Source of the DNA: Lepisosteus oculatus
Taxonomy: Eukaryota > Chordata > Actinopteri > Semionotiformes > Lepisosteidae
Length of the DNA stretch: 64,000 bases
Direction: 5' to 3'
NCBI RefSeq assembly: GCF_040954835.1
Contig: NC_090703.1
Span: forward strand, 22,271,444-22,335,443
Made by a program: the position numbers and the translations under genes. Of the stretch, positions 13,022 through 26,400 are shown piece by piece. The notes beneath the pieces are model-generated. The model saw nothing but the letters and a program-made list of their open reading frames with translations, searched no databases and was not told the DNA's origin. Position 1 is the stretch's first letter, and each line of letters starts with the position of its first letter.

Positions 13022-16000
13022 TATGACAAGTAAGGAAATATTTCTACTTCCAGATCTTAACATTTAAGGAATATTTTGCCAAAAAAATAAAGGAATAATA
13101 ATAGACACTTATATAAGGACTGTCTTCTCTCCTTAGGATGAAATAGTATTAAACATCAGAAATCAGCTAAGTTAACATGAAAGGAATTGTCTTTTTTTCT
13201 GTCCAGTTGTTAGCAGCATGGCATCATTATTTTCTGTTTACTTTTTCGGCTTGGCTTTTAAGTCAATAACCACATGTAAATTACTAAGACAATATAATCT
13301 TTCCCATTTTTAGTGTTCAAAATCATTTGCATTTTGGATGTAGTGCTGTCGCAGTTCAGTGAACGAGCTGACTCTCCAGCTTCTCCAATTTGTATCACAG
13401 TTTTCATCTAAAATGTTTCGGTTGTGGACAACAAAGAGCATACATCCATGGTCATTAGGAATCTATTCCTTTTTCTCTTTTTCTGACATTGTTGGCCATA
13501 GAAACTCACTGACAGTTAATTACCATGGAAACAGCAGTAATGACTACTTCATTTTTGTTCTCTTTTCTTACATTCATTCTTCTTGGAAAAAAAAAACGGA
13601 TTTTGGTAAAATGACTCAACGGACATTTTTTACAGCCCAAAACAGCATCCTGAGGTGCGCTGGAGGAGAATTTTACTACATTGCCTTAGTCTGGTGATAA
13701 TCTTCTAGCATGCTAAAGAGGTTGGTACAACAATTCAGTACCTAACATCTGTGCCCCCACATAAAAAAAACACTGTATTTTTTAATTTATTCCATTCTTC
13801 TCTATTTCTACAAGCTGTTTGAAGGACAGATTCAAGTCTCTCCTTTATTCTGTAATATTCCTAGAGAATGTGCTTCAGTTGGCTCTCTCACTCCTCTACC
13901 TTGACAGGCCTTTCATTAATAAACCTTGCCAGCAGCTTTCTTGTGCTACTATTAACCTGAAAACCATTAAATGGAACCCCCAAGTCCCAGGTTTCTCTTT
14001 GTATGCAGGCTTCCACAGATAAGGACCTGAGGAACAGAAAGCCTTTTCCTCCCTTTGCCCTCAGCAGTGTCTCTTTTTTAATTAGCTGTTTCCACAAAAG
14101 CCCAAGAACAATAAGTCAAAATGATAAAAAAAACAATGCATGACACCATTAGACGCGGAACACCAAAGCTCGACTGTACCGACAGCAGAACATTAAAGCC
14201 CCCTTTTAAAAGTATGCCTTCTTAATGTATTCAGCAACTGACACTGTATCACATTTTCCCAGGGCTCCTGTAGTTTTCTGCACTTCTTAACTCACTGCTT
14301 CCTTCTTCTTCTTTCCAGCCCCTCTGTTTCCTTTGACATTACTGGGAAGTCTGTGGATTTTAGCTTTTTTTCTTTACATTAGGGCTGGGAGGGTGTGGGG
14401 GGGGGGTGTTGAAGGAAAAAACAATCCTAACCTTTTTCTTTGTTTCTAAAACATGAAAGCAGACATCTGATCTATGACTGTTGCAAAACGCCACTTCAAT
14501 AACATAACATTTTAAAAATATAACTCCCCCAGCGGGTATTTGAAAAATGTATGTGTTCAAATATTGAAGTAAAGAAAACGAGTGTGCTTTAAATAACTTC
14601 AAATTGTTTGAAATGCAACATTGTTATATATTCATTGGAGAATACTAGGGTATCTTTCTCGTTAGACCAGGCTGGTTGTGCAAACAAATGTTCCCATCAT
14701 GAATATTACCAGCCTGAGCCATGTTCTAACATCACATCAGAGTTTTAGCCAGATGTGGAAATTCACACCAATAATTAAGTGGAACATAACCGAGTGTGGT
14801 GCATTTCCCCTAATTTCTTCATTGTTAGCCGTGAACTGGTGCCGTAATGGTGTGTTCTGGAGGAAGCACTGTCCTTTGCTTGCCAAAACCCTTTTGTTGT
14901 GTCTTTTCAGGCACAAGGGAAGATATTTTCCATTGAAGAGGAAAATGTGTAGTACGTTTACACTGAAACCTTGGGAAACATTTGTTTTACAAAAACGCAT
15001 AGCAGTCAAATTAATTCATCTTTAAAATCAATTTGTTTTAGAAACTATGGTTTTAATGTTTCATTTTAAATAAAAAAATGTTGTTTTTTTTCTGGCAAGT
15101 CTGTCTCTTCAGCCAAATAGAATATTGTTATAACAGCCTGTTATAATATCAGGTCACACAACATTAGGTATGCTATTTAATGGAATTAAAGCTAATTGTT
15201 TTTCTTCTTGTATAGATACAATAAAGGCTCTCCCTCCTTTACTGAAGTATTATAACCCCATATACAGCTGCACAAAAACTGGGATTCCCTTCTGCACTTA
15301 TGTGCTACACTGTGAAAAAGGGGTATCACTCACTTACACACATTGTGAATTTAATCATATTTTCCTTTTAATAGAACACAACATTAATATGTGGATATGC
15401 CCTTCAAATTATACCCTCATAAAAGAAAGTCATTCTCTCCCTTGTATAAGCAGGAGAAACATATTTATTTATCTGTTTTCTTATGATTAAATAATCATAA
15501 GAAATGTACCCACATGTAACAATTATGGAACTATTTGCCTTAAAGAATGCATGGAATTAATAAATATGGTCAAAATAGAATAATGACTATTATAGCTCCT
15601 TTTTTTCTAGCTTTTCTCCCCCATTCTCTCCCCTAATGGTATTTTCATTGCCATCCATACAATTCCCTTTGGAAAAGAAAATAACTTTTTTTCCCACACA
15701 AAAAAACATTGGGTGGTTGAGTGCTACCAGAATCCTCCTTGTAAAACTTTATGTTCTTATGTGACACCTCTCACCATGTTGCTGTACAACCTTCTAGTTT
15801 TATCCGAACGTCTGAGAGAGGCTCCTTCATGTTTCTAACTGGAGCCTGCATTGTTGGTTATTCTTCCAGCCTGTTCATTCTGATATGACCTTTCTTACAG
15901 AACCACTGAAGAATTCCAAAAACCTCTGGACTGCACAATCAAATGGCTCATATCTGATCGGATGTGAGCTGTTTCACTCAATAACAGTATATTTCAACAA

Positions 16001-17199
16001 AAATAATATATTGAATTTTTTTAGCTTAGTATCATTTTGAATAGGTGGACCTATTCCTTTCCCCTATTTTCATGTGTACATCCAATGACATTTTTGCCAA
16101 CTGATTTTTTTTATGGTGGTAAAATTACAGTCACTCTATTCTTTAAAGATTACAGACTACAACCTCATGCAGTTAAACAGGGTATGAAGAAAAAGATAGT
16201 GATTGGGCCATAATGCCAAAAGTAACTTTTAGATATTTTCAATAGTTTGCATTCAGAGAAGAAGTAAAGAATCTACGCATTTTGGGCAAAAACAGATTGT
16301 TCTCTAGATGAAGGCATCCTAACTTTCAGACTACATGGTTTGAAATCCAGTAGGATTTTTTTATTATTATTATTATTATTAACATCTGCTTAAGGCTCAG
16401 GGGATTTAAAGGGTTGCTCCTTTAACACTTTATTGGATCGATCCAGCAGTCCTACAAGGTGTACAGTTCTTTAAAACATAAAATGAGTCAGATTGCCGAC
16501 TGGAGTTAAGAACACTTAAGTTAGGACATTCCATTATCGAGAATCGAAATCTTGGTATAAAATAAAAGCATTATTAATCTGATGAAAACAGTCGGAATTA
16601 CAATAGTTAAAAAAGAACCGGACATTTTTGTGTAAATGCTAAAACGACTGACCACTAAAGTCCTGAGACAAATATAAATAACGTAAATCGCTTCACTTCA
16701 CTTATTAGTACTTTAGCACTCTTTAAAATATACAGATTATTTTCTAATCTGAAAATCCAAATAGGAATAGAAATCCAACATATGCTTCAAATTATTATTG
16801 GTTACAGGGCAAGTTGGATATAAAGTTAATATATGAAAATTTGCATTTGTTTTATAAGTCAATTGTAAATGTTATGTTTTTTTATTTTTATTTATGCTTA
16901 ACAAAAGAACAAACATTACAATACAAACAAGAGTACATATAACAATTCCAAACAAAAATATCGTCAGGGGTACATACTACTACATCAATTCAACTTATGA
17001 AAAAAGATTAAACAAATTAAATAAGAATAATGTTCGCACCGCTTTCATATTTTTGCATTTCGAAATAGTCAGCAAATACCTCTTCCATTTTAAAATGCTC
17101 AAACACAGGGTACCTCCCAGACCACTTCATTGTATGTATGTGAAATGTTATAAATGTTGATACTTATTTTTGCATTCACCTCCAAAACCTTCCCTCCCT
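13022..17199. other. Unique AT-rich DNA immediately upstream of MBIP
   Basis: No gene or clear repeat was recognised. The features seen are a G run at about 14397-14407, a diverged stretch containing 'tatgttcttatg' near 15750 that may be an inverted AACATAAGAA-family remnant, and an ATT microsatellite at 16360-16380. Several blocks (for example 13330-13700 and 14640-15020) could be conserved non-coding DNA, but nothing in the sequence alone proves it. Confidence 0.4.
16360..16380. repeat. (TTA)n microsatellite
   Basis: Seven trinucleotide TTA/ATT units in a row after a T run. It may be the tail of a lost LINE. Confidence 0.8.
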
Positions 17200-17311
17200 G
17201 TCTTTCCACCAATAGCAGATGACTCTGGATTGATGTCACTCAAGCGCGACTTCGCTTCACTTAATCGACCAATCATCAGGCACGACGTTCAACTCCTGAG
17301 CCAAGGGTGTC
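17200..17311 (+). promoter_or_regulatory. MBIP proximal promoter / 5' UTR region
   Basis: Two CCAAT boxes at 17209-17213 and 17269-17273, 60 bp apart, a spacing common in NF-Y-driven TATA-less housekeeping promoters. A CRE-like half ('tgatgtcact', 17231-17240) and the CpG-containing 'caagcgcgacttcgc' lie between them. No TATA box is placed sensibly. The transcription start cannot be fixed from sequence. An in-frame TGA at 17297-17299 lies 15 nt upstream of the chosen ATG. Confidence 0.55.
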
Positions 17312-17452
17312 ATGGCTGATTCGGTGGAGACCAGTGCAGACAGTTGTGAAGGAGGCGACCAAAAGAAGAACGAGACAAGAACATCTCCTACAGGCACAGT
17401 TACAGAATGTCTTTGTGACATCTTCACTGCCTTGACCCAGTTTAGCGCAGAG
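17312..17452 (+). CDS. mbip: MBIP coding exon 1
   Basis: Residues 1-47, starting MADSVETSADSC and ending LTQFSAE, phase 0. Donor AG|GTTAGT at 17453. The second half (CLCDIFTAL) aligns in character with the EIFRSLHTLV segment of mammalian MBIP. The N-terminus is otherwise poorly conserved, so the exact start depends on the upstream stop and Kozak context. Confidence 0.85.
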
Positions 17453-20400
17453 GTTAGTGTAGAAGAACACGTACAAGTTAAATGTACTGCACTTATTAAT
17501 TATTGTTGGGACTTGTAGCTAGCTTTCTGTTAAAAATAAAAGGTGGGTTTTAAGAGGTGTTTTGTGCTTCGGTACAGGTATCTGTAATCTTAAATGTTGC
17601 ATAAGAAGGAATCTTGTCAGTAAGAACAATTAAGGTTTGCAGTTACTGTAACTGTGTTATATTTAACTTAGTTTGCTGTTTACTCATTTTAAACATGTGT
17701 TAACATTTTTTGAGTGTACACATATAATCTGTAGAGTACATATTGTAAAACGAACTACGTACGAGTGTATAACAGTTGCAGCCCCGCAGTAAAAGCCTCC
17801 ATAACGTGTAAGTCTCCGTTGTTTAAACTACAGCTGTCATTAATCAATTGCTCACACTAAGACTGGACAACTGCTTCAATATTTTAAAAAAAGATATTGT
17901 CCGTGATCATAGGTTAGTTGCTATTCCGTTTTTAGAAAATCCAATATGACTTTAAAATATTTTGCAATAACGTTAGAACTCATGTGAAGCTCTTGCTGCA
18001 AAGTACGAAGCGCCTCGTTATGCGAATTTTATATGGTACTATTCTCTCCCTATTTGAGCTTAACTATTTTTTAATGAAAATGAATCAATGAAAGGGTACT
18101 GTACTTTGAAAATGTGAATGAACTAGTTTGTTCTGCAATTATATGGCACGTATTCAGTTCAGGGATGGCACGGTGGTGTACTTCTAAGCTTTGCTGCCTC
18201 GGTTCCGTTCCTATGATACTATTCAAGTGGAGTCTATTCTTTTGGTGTACCTTTCGTCCAGGTACTCTAGTTTCCTCCCACAGTCCAGAAACATACTGGT
18301 AAAAACTGGCTTTTGGAAAAAGTGGGCCTGGTGTGAGTGTGTTTCGTGTCTGTATGTGTCCTGTGATGGATCGGTATCCTGTCCAGGGTGTCTTGTGCCT
18401 GTTGCTCCGGCTCCCACATGACCCTTTATTGGATTAAGCGGTTAGAAAATTGAAGCACATGCAGTTAATTCTTCTTTTGTGGCAACAGGGAGGGTAAATC
18501 GATTAAGGAATAGTGTGGCACAGCTGGACAACAGAGGCCAGACAAGGCTGTCTTGGCTCTTGGGCTAAGTTCTGGACTGGGGCACCTTCTGTTTGGAGTT
18601 TGAATGTCTGTGTGGGGTTTCTCCAGGTGTCCTGGTTTCCTCCCACCTTCCAGAGACTGGAAGGCTATTTATGTATCTTCGCTGGCCCTGCATGCTTGTG
18701 TATGCCCTGTGAAATGTTCCGTCTTGCACCCTATGCTTCCAGGATAGGCTCTGTGCTGCCGGGCCCCTTGCTACGAATAAGTGGCTCTCCGATAATGGAT
18801 TGATGAATTATATTAAATAACCGAGCTAGGGTTTATTTTGTGAAAAGGCAACAAACTTCTGGAAACTGCCTCCCTACAATTTAGATTTTTTTTCCCTTCG
18901 TTATTCTTTGATGTAATATGGCAAGCCAATTTGAATGTGTTTTAAAGGGTGCTTCACTGCTGACTGGCTTTGTCATCTGGGTTTTAATTAAAGAGTAAAT
19001 AGGTTAAACAATGGAGCAGCATAGTGGCCCGATAGCTAGCTTGCTGCTTTGCTGCACTGGGGCCCTGGGTTTAATTCCAGACCTTTCTGGAATTCTGGTT
19101 TCTGTGTTCTCCTGGTTTGCGTGGGTATCTTCTGAGTGCTCCGATTTCCTCCCAGTGTCCAGAGGCATGATATTAGCTTAATTGGCTTCTGGGGAAAATT
19201 GCCCCCTGGCGGAGGGGTGGGTTTGTGGCTAAGGATCTGCGTGTGTGGCTGGAAGGTTGCTGGTTCAAATCCCGCGGCCAGCAGAGGAATCCTACTCCGT
19301 TGGGCCCCTGAGCAAGGCTCTTAACCCCAGCTGCTCCAGGGGCGCTGTACAATGGCTGACCCTGCGCTCTGACCCCAAGCTTCTCTCCCTGTCTGTGCAT
19401 CTCATGGAGAGCAAGCTGGGGTATGTGAAAAGACGAATTCCTAATGCAAGAAATTGTATATGGCTAATACAGTGATCTTATCTCTAGTGTCAGTCTGTCT
19501 GTGTGTGCCCAGCGATAGACTAGCATCCCGACTAGGGTTTATCCTGCCTTGCGCCAGTTGCTTATTGGGATAGGCTCTGGTACAACTGCTTACAAGTACT
19601 GGATAAAGTGATTCAGAAGGAAGGATGGTTAAACCATGTCTTGGTTAAAAGTCTTCATAACAAGCAACGGTGTTTCAACAGTTAACAGACATCTTCAGCT
19701 TCCAAAACAAAATCCTGTCTTGTGTTGTGGTGATGAGGCAGACATGGTGATGATATAAACCCATCTTTCTTCATGGGTTTCACATAATACCTGTGGGAAG
19801 CATATTTGTTATGATAGGATATATTACCTAAGTGCACCAGTTCTGTATTTTTTGGGGAAAAAAGCTAATTGGAAAATAGAAGGCTGAACTCCAGCAGGAC
19901 TAAGGCATTGAGTAGTACTAAAACAATTTGGCATATTGACTGATGCACATGCACTTCCCTGTCTTTTTCAAGGTTAATTTAGGAGCTGATGTATTACAAA
20001 TTGTCGCAGACCAAAGCAAGCTGCAGTTCTCTTCAGCTACTCAGCCGGCACAGCTGTACAATTCCATTCAGCGTCACATTTCCAAATTACAGGTAAGAAA
20101 TCAACACATTTAAGATTTTTTGTTGCTAGTTAAATTATAATGTAAACTCTCTTTTCTCCTCATAAATGGGGCATCAGTGTGTAAATTGTTCTACAAATGT
20201 AGATTAAAACTATATTTTGTCTTTTTTTGTTTACTACATCATTTTGAAACATGTGGGTGTTTCAGGATTTCAAAAGTATTTGGAAAAAAATTCTGATTTG
20301 TAATTTAATTAGAAAGTAAGAGAATAAAGATAGTTATAATGATAGGTGGCAATACCCTGGCCAGTTAGGTAGTTCGTAGCTAATTGCTCCAAGGATCTTA

Positions 20401-23400
20401 TTCAGCCAATTCTCAAAAGAAGCTTGGTTATTGACTTTAAACCCATAACCAAAACCTACACAACCCTTTGGGTTAAGAAGTGTCATCGGTTCTCAGTTGT
20501 AAATTATATTTATCATAGTTCTTGAATTTGATTAGACTGAATATTTCATTTTTTACAGGTTTTTTTTTAGCATTATAGTTTAAGCTTATCATGCTTACAG
20601 TGGTGTGAAAACGTGTTTGCCCCCTTCCTGATTTCTTTTTTTTTTTGCATGTTTGTCACACTGAAATGTTTCAGATCATCAAACAAATTGAAATATTAGA
20701 CAAAGATTACACAAGTAAACACAAAATGCAGTTTTTAAATGAAGGTTTTTATTATTAAGGGAAAAAAAATCCAAACCTACATGGCCCTTTGTGAAAAAGT
20801 GATTGCCCCCCCTGTTAAAACATAAATCAACTGTGGTTTATCACATCTTTGGAAAGCTGAGTTCAATTTCTCTAGCCACACCCAAGCCTGATTACTGCCA
20901 CACCTGTTCTCAATCAAGAAATCACTTAAATAGGACCTGCCTGACAAAGTGAAGTAGACCAAAAGATCCTCAAAAGCTAGACATCATGCTGCGATCCAAA
21001 GAAATTCAGGAACAAATGAGAAACAGGGTAATTGAGATTTATCAGTCTGGAAAAGGTTATAAAGCAATTTCTAAAGCTTTGGGACTCCAGCAAACCATAG
21101 TGAGAGCCATTATCCACAAATGGCGAAAACATGGAACAGTGTTGAACCTTCCCAGGAGTGGCCGGCCGACCAAAATTACCCCAAGAGCGCAGCTACGACT
21201 CATCCAAGAGGTCAGAAAAAAACCCAACAACAACATCCAAAGAACTGCAGGCTTCACTTGCCTCAGTTAAGGTCAGTGTTCATGACTCCACCATAAGAAA
21301 GAGACTGGGCAAAAATGGCCTGCATTGCCGAGTTCCAAGACGAAAACCACTGCTGAGCAAAAAGAACATAAAGGCTCATCTCAGTTTTGCCAGATCCCCA
21401 AGACTTTTGGGAAAATACTCTGTGGACTGACAAGACAAAAGTTGAACTTTTTGGAAGGTGTGTGTCCCGTTACATCTGGCGTAATAGTAACACAGCATTT
21501 CAGAAAAGGAACATCATACCAACAGTAAAATATGGTGTGATGTCTGGGGCTGTTTTGTTGCTTCAGGACCTGGAAGACTTGCTGTGGTAAATGGAACCAT
21601 GAATTCTGCTGTCTACCAAAAAATCCTGAAGGAGATTGTCCGGCCATCTGTTCGTGACCTCAAGCTGAAGCGCACTTGGGTTCTGCAGCAGGACAATGAT
21701 CCAAAACACACCAGCAAGTCCACCTCTGAATGGCTTAAGAAAAACAAAATGCAGACTTTGGAGTGGCCTAGTCAAAGTCCTGTCCTGAATCCGATTGAGA
21801 TGTTGTGGCATGACCTTAAAAAAGCGGTTAAGGCTCGAAAACCCTCCAATGTGGCTGAATTACAACAATTCTGCAAAGATGAGTGGGCCAAAATTCCTCC
21901 ACAGCGCTGTAAAAGACTCATTGCCAGTTATCGCAAACGCTTGATTGCAGTTGTTGCTGCTAAGGGTGGCCCAGCCAGTTATTAGGTTTAGGGGGCAATC
22001 ACTTTTTCACACAGGGCCATGTAGGTTTGGATTTTTTTTCCCCTTAATAATAAAAACCTTCATTTAAAAACTGCATTTTGAGTTTACTTGTGTTATCTTT
22101 GTCTAATATTTCAATTTGTTTGATGATCTGAAACATTTCAGTGTGACAAACATGCAAAAAAAAAAGAAATCAGGAAAACACTTTTTCACACCACTGTATT
22201 TGAGTAAAGTATTTAAAAAATGAATTCCTTTCCCTATGGTGTATATTCACCCTGTTTTTTGTTTGGATGGGTTTATTCGGAACCTAACTGATTTTTGATA
22301 TGCTTATATCTGATGACTTACATTTGCACCCATTTATACCGACTTGGATTTAAACCTACAACCTTCCAGTTATATTTTTCAATAGTCAAAATACAGCTGT
22401 TTCCCCCTGTGCTATTACATATGTGACATTATAGATTGGTTGTGTAACATTATATGTTGGTTAAAGATAGTTGTAAATTGTCCATAATTAAACTTTTTTT
22501 TTTAGATTAAACAGTTTTTTGTTTCCCCTTTTTTTTAGTTGGTGTCCAAAAAACTCCAGCGGCTAATGTGTAAGATGTCAACTGAAAGCAAAATAGCAGC
22601 AGAAGGTACAGCCGGTAAATCAGAAGTCAATGGACGCAGTGCAAGTGACATCTCATCAGGAGGCAGTGGGAATAAGGAGCCAGAGGAGTCCAAGGGTCAT
22701 GTGGACAACAGCGTAGTGCAGATCAAAGCTGGCAAGGCAGAAGTACGATTTCACTACTCTTCCCTTCTATTGAAATTTGGAAGATTTCTTAGTAAATATT
22801 CACCAGAAATGCTGTAGATCAGAGATGAGGTGGGCGACTCAAGAACTGGGGGCCAGAGCGTTGCCTCATCCATCTGTTTTCCAACCACTTCTTCTAATTC
22901 AGGGTCACAGGGGAGCTGAGTCTATCCCTGCAAGCACAAGGCAGAATAAACCCTGGATGGGATGCCAATCCATTGCAGGGCTGACAAACACAGACACACA
23001 GCAAGCGTACATTCACACCAGGGCCAATTTTCCCAGAAACCAATGAAGCTACCAGCATGTCTGTGGACTGCGGGAGGAAACCAGAGCACCTGGAAGAAAC
23101 CTATGTGAACCCGGGGAGATCATTCAAGCTGTACACAGATAGCAGCCCAGAACTTGAACCCACACTGCTAGCCACTTTGCCACCGTGCCACCCTGGAATA
23201 AATACACTGAAATGTAAAAGAAATCCACACACGTAATTCCACACATACGGATTGAATGCATTGCAAAAGAAATATCACAATATAGGGTAATATACCACAG
23301 TAGAGCTATTCCTTGTAAATGTAAAAAGCAGTTTGTGCCACATCTGAGAATATTCTCAGATCTCCCATTTGTTTCCATAGTATGAACAGCAGTGTTTGGA

Positions 23401-26400
23401 TGCAGGCTAGGATTATTGATTTAGATTTTCTTGCTTTAGGCTAATTAACCAAAGTGGTTAGTACCCCTTGCAGCAGATAAATAGGTAGAGCTTGATTTGT
23501 GGTGAACATGCTGTCCATCAACAAATACATGAAACACTGCTTATTTGCAGGTTCTTGTTTTCAGATATTGTCATTTTTAGCATTTACCTTTTCACTTTGT
23601 GAAAAGAGCAGGAAGCTACTAGAGAGATGTCAGGGAAAACTACACTACTGGGGCTTGCAGTTATATCTTGGAGAGAGAAAAGGGAAGCTATCTACCAGCT
23701 TTTTGAGAATTCATCATCATGATTTATCTTGTATACAGCCTTAAGGAAGAACAGTGTGTATCCTTAAAGCAGGTAATATCAACCTTGGCTTTTACAGTCC
23801 TGCACTTTCATGATTTCAATGCATTGAAAATAAATTGAACCTTAATTGCTTAATTATCCCATGTAGTAAAGATCATTTCAATCTGTCATTATTATCAAGA
23901 ATAAAGGCTTGGAGTGGAAGAGCTTACTCCTGACCTTGGTCTCAGGGAGGGCTCCTTTTTGTTTGAGTGGGGCTACTGGTATTTTGCTCAAGGCTGCATG
24001 GGCAGTGACAGACATGACACATGGATCTGTTTGTCTTGGGCATTATGAGAATAATATGCTACAGAGAAACATGTTTGCATGAATCTAGGGATGCCCAATT
24101 CCAGACTCTCTTAGTGAGTCGCTGTATAAAAGATTCACCCTAAGAGGTAGGTAAAAATGATCAGAAAGCTCTAGTTAAGAAAGTAATTGAGTTTAAATTC
24201 AGTTTTATTAAGAGATTATTGGAATGAGAGCCTGGGGACGCAGTGGCCCACCAGGCCTAGAGTTGGACACACCTGGAATAAATGTATTTAAGATTCAGAG
24301 GTGCAGTGTGAAGGCAAAAAAAGTGATGTTACTGATGTACATTTGTTCTCTGTAGTAGAAGTCCTTATATCCTGAATGGTTCTCAAGTCTGTGATAAAGA
24401 AAGCCTTTTGAAAATTGTAATGGGATAAACTTCGTAGAGAGATTTTCAGTACTTTGGTATTCTTTGATCGAAAAGTAAATATTTTTGTTGTAGTTTGGTA
24501 ACATGGCATTGTGATTCTGATTGTGTATTATCTTCATAACTGCCAGTTGTCTGAAACTGGATTGATTTTTTTTTCTTTAACTATAGCTAATATTATACTC
24601 ATTTCACTTCACAGATTGATAGGCGAATATCTGCATTTATTGAACGCAAGCAAGCGGAGATCAATGAAAACAATGTGCGAGAATTCTGCAACGTGATTGA
24701 CTGTAATCAAGGTAAGGATTGTAGTTTTAAGTGCCTGTGATAGCAGAGATTGCCAATGTTTGTCTGAGTGCTAATTTCTTTAAATGTCAGGTCGAACTAA
24801 GCCTTCCACAAAACCACATATAGCTGACCATAGTTGCGATGTGAATAAGCCTCAATTGCCAGTATTGTGTGGAAATTGGATTTTTTTCCCCCAAAGCAAT
24901 ACGGGTAAAAAAAATCCATTAATATTTCTCAAATATATTTACAATACCTCAAATGTATCAGTTTTGCTATGTATTACAGTAGAAGGAAAAATGTTAAAGA
25001 ATAAGGTTAATCTTGAAATTAGAAATTATTTTCATGACTGCTTAAAGCCAAAGGACATTTGGCTTGAATAACATTGAGAAAAGATGCAGCTGTTAAATAC
25101 AAGGAAAACCTTCCAAATCATTGCAATATAAAAAAATTGAGTTCAGTGCTTATGTAATGCAGTAGTTTGTGCCTACTATCTCCTGGATAGAAATTATATC
25201 CATCACAGGGATATCCTCCATTCTGCTGGCACCAATTTGGATAGCTAAGTAAGTGGGAAGAATTGGACTAAAGTCCGTGACCCAAGAATACTGCAGATCT
25301 GTCTGCAGTGGACACTTGAACTCTGAGAGCTATAGGGTATGGAGTCCAGTGCTTTAACCACTGTTAAATGCTGCCCCCTGTAGTGCAGTACAGGAATTCA
25401 GATAGTGCAGAAGTGCCGTAAATACAGAGTAACTCAAATATAACAGCTGTACACTGAAAAAGGAAAATCATATGTGACAGCAAATAGTGGAACAGTCAAT
25501 AGGTATGAGCAGAAGAGTTGCCAGTTGTGGTGTGAACAAATGAGGTTTGAGGAGAACACAGCTTGTGCTGAGACATGGCCTGAACAGTTTGGATCATGTG
25601 TGATGCTTTCTGTGAGGGGCGTCTCTTTTGTGCGATCTCAGCACAGTAGTTTTGCTGACAAGGCAAAATTTGCATGTACAGTACATTACAGTAAGCTTTG
25701 GTCACAAAGTTAGATTTTTTTACAAGAATGAATTGAAATGATGATGACTGATTATAATGAAAACACAACTCAAAGTCTGTTATATATTTATTATGAGGTT
25801 TGATGTCTGTCTGCTGTTTTATAGAAAACAGTTGTGCCAGAACTGACGCTGTATTTACGCCATACCCAGGATTCAAAAGCCATGTTAAAGGTAATGTCTT
25901 CCTCCTGAATGTTTAGAGTCTCGTGTTTACTTTTACATTTATTTTAAACTGTTTTAATGCAGTTGCTTGTTTATGGCTCACAAGCTTTCCAAAACAAGGG
26001 GTATCGTTGATACCTAATTAAAAGTTTCAGTGAAATGGACTGGATTTGTACAACAAGAGCTCAGATGTCTGGTTGAGCTCTCTTGAGTGCAGTGCACTCA
26101 GTGTTGCTGTGTTGTAGTGACGAGGGTTGTGAATACCTACGGGCCGCAGACCAGGCCTGGATCAACTGGGGATGCTGCTGATGGACCGCGCCGTGTTCTC
26201 ACAGACTGTGGAAACCCTGCCGTGGAGGAGAGGCTACAGAACATAGAGGCTCACCTCAAGCTACTACCAGGTACATCTGCCACTCGGTCTTCTGTTCATC
26301 CTGCCTGATCCCCCTGTGTTCTGTTTCTTGTTGTGAGTTTCCAGTCACCTTTGTCGATGACATGAGGTGTTTTTAAACACTGGTGTCAGGTGAGTAGTTT

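Noticed and set aside
1..17199. Possible NKX2-1 or SFTA3 exons expected by synteny upstream of MBIP
   Set aside because: No homeobox (WFQNRR-type) or other recognisable exon appears in any frame. The neighbour, if conserved, must lie outside the window.
19136..19324. Matching frames at 19136-19324 (+) and 58673-58864 (-) sharing RHDISLIGFW
   Set aside because: The similarity comes from the duplicated SINE composite, not from coding sequence. It was used instead as evidence for the inverted duplication.
19206..19478. Possible functional tRNA gene because of clear A and B boxes
   Set aside because: The sequence cannot fold into a complete cloverleaf with acceptor stem and is followed by a SINE body. 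The same unit recurs at 31.3, 58.6 and 63.9 kb.
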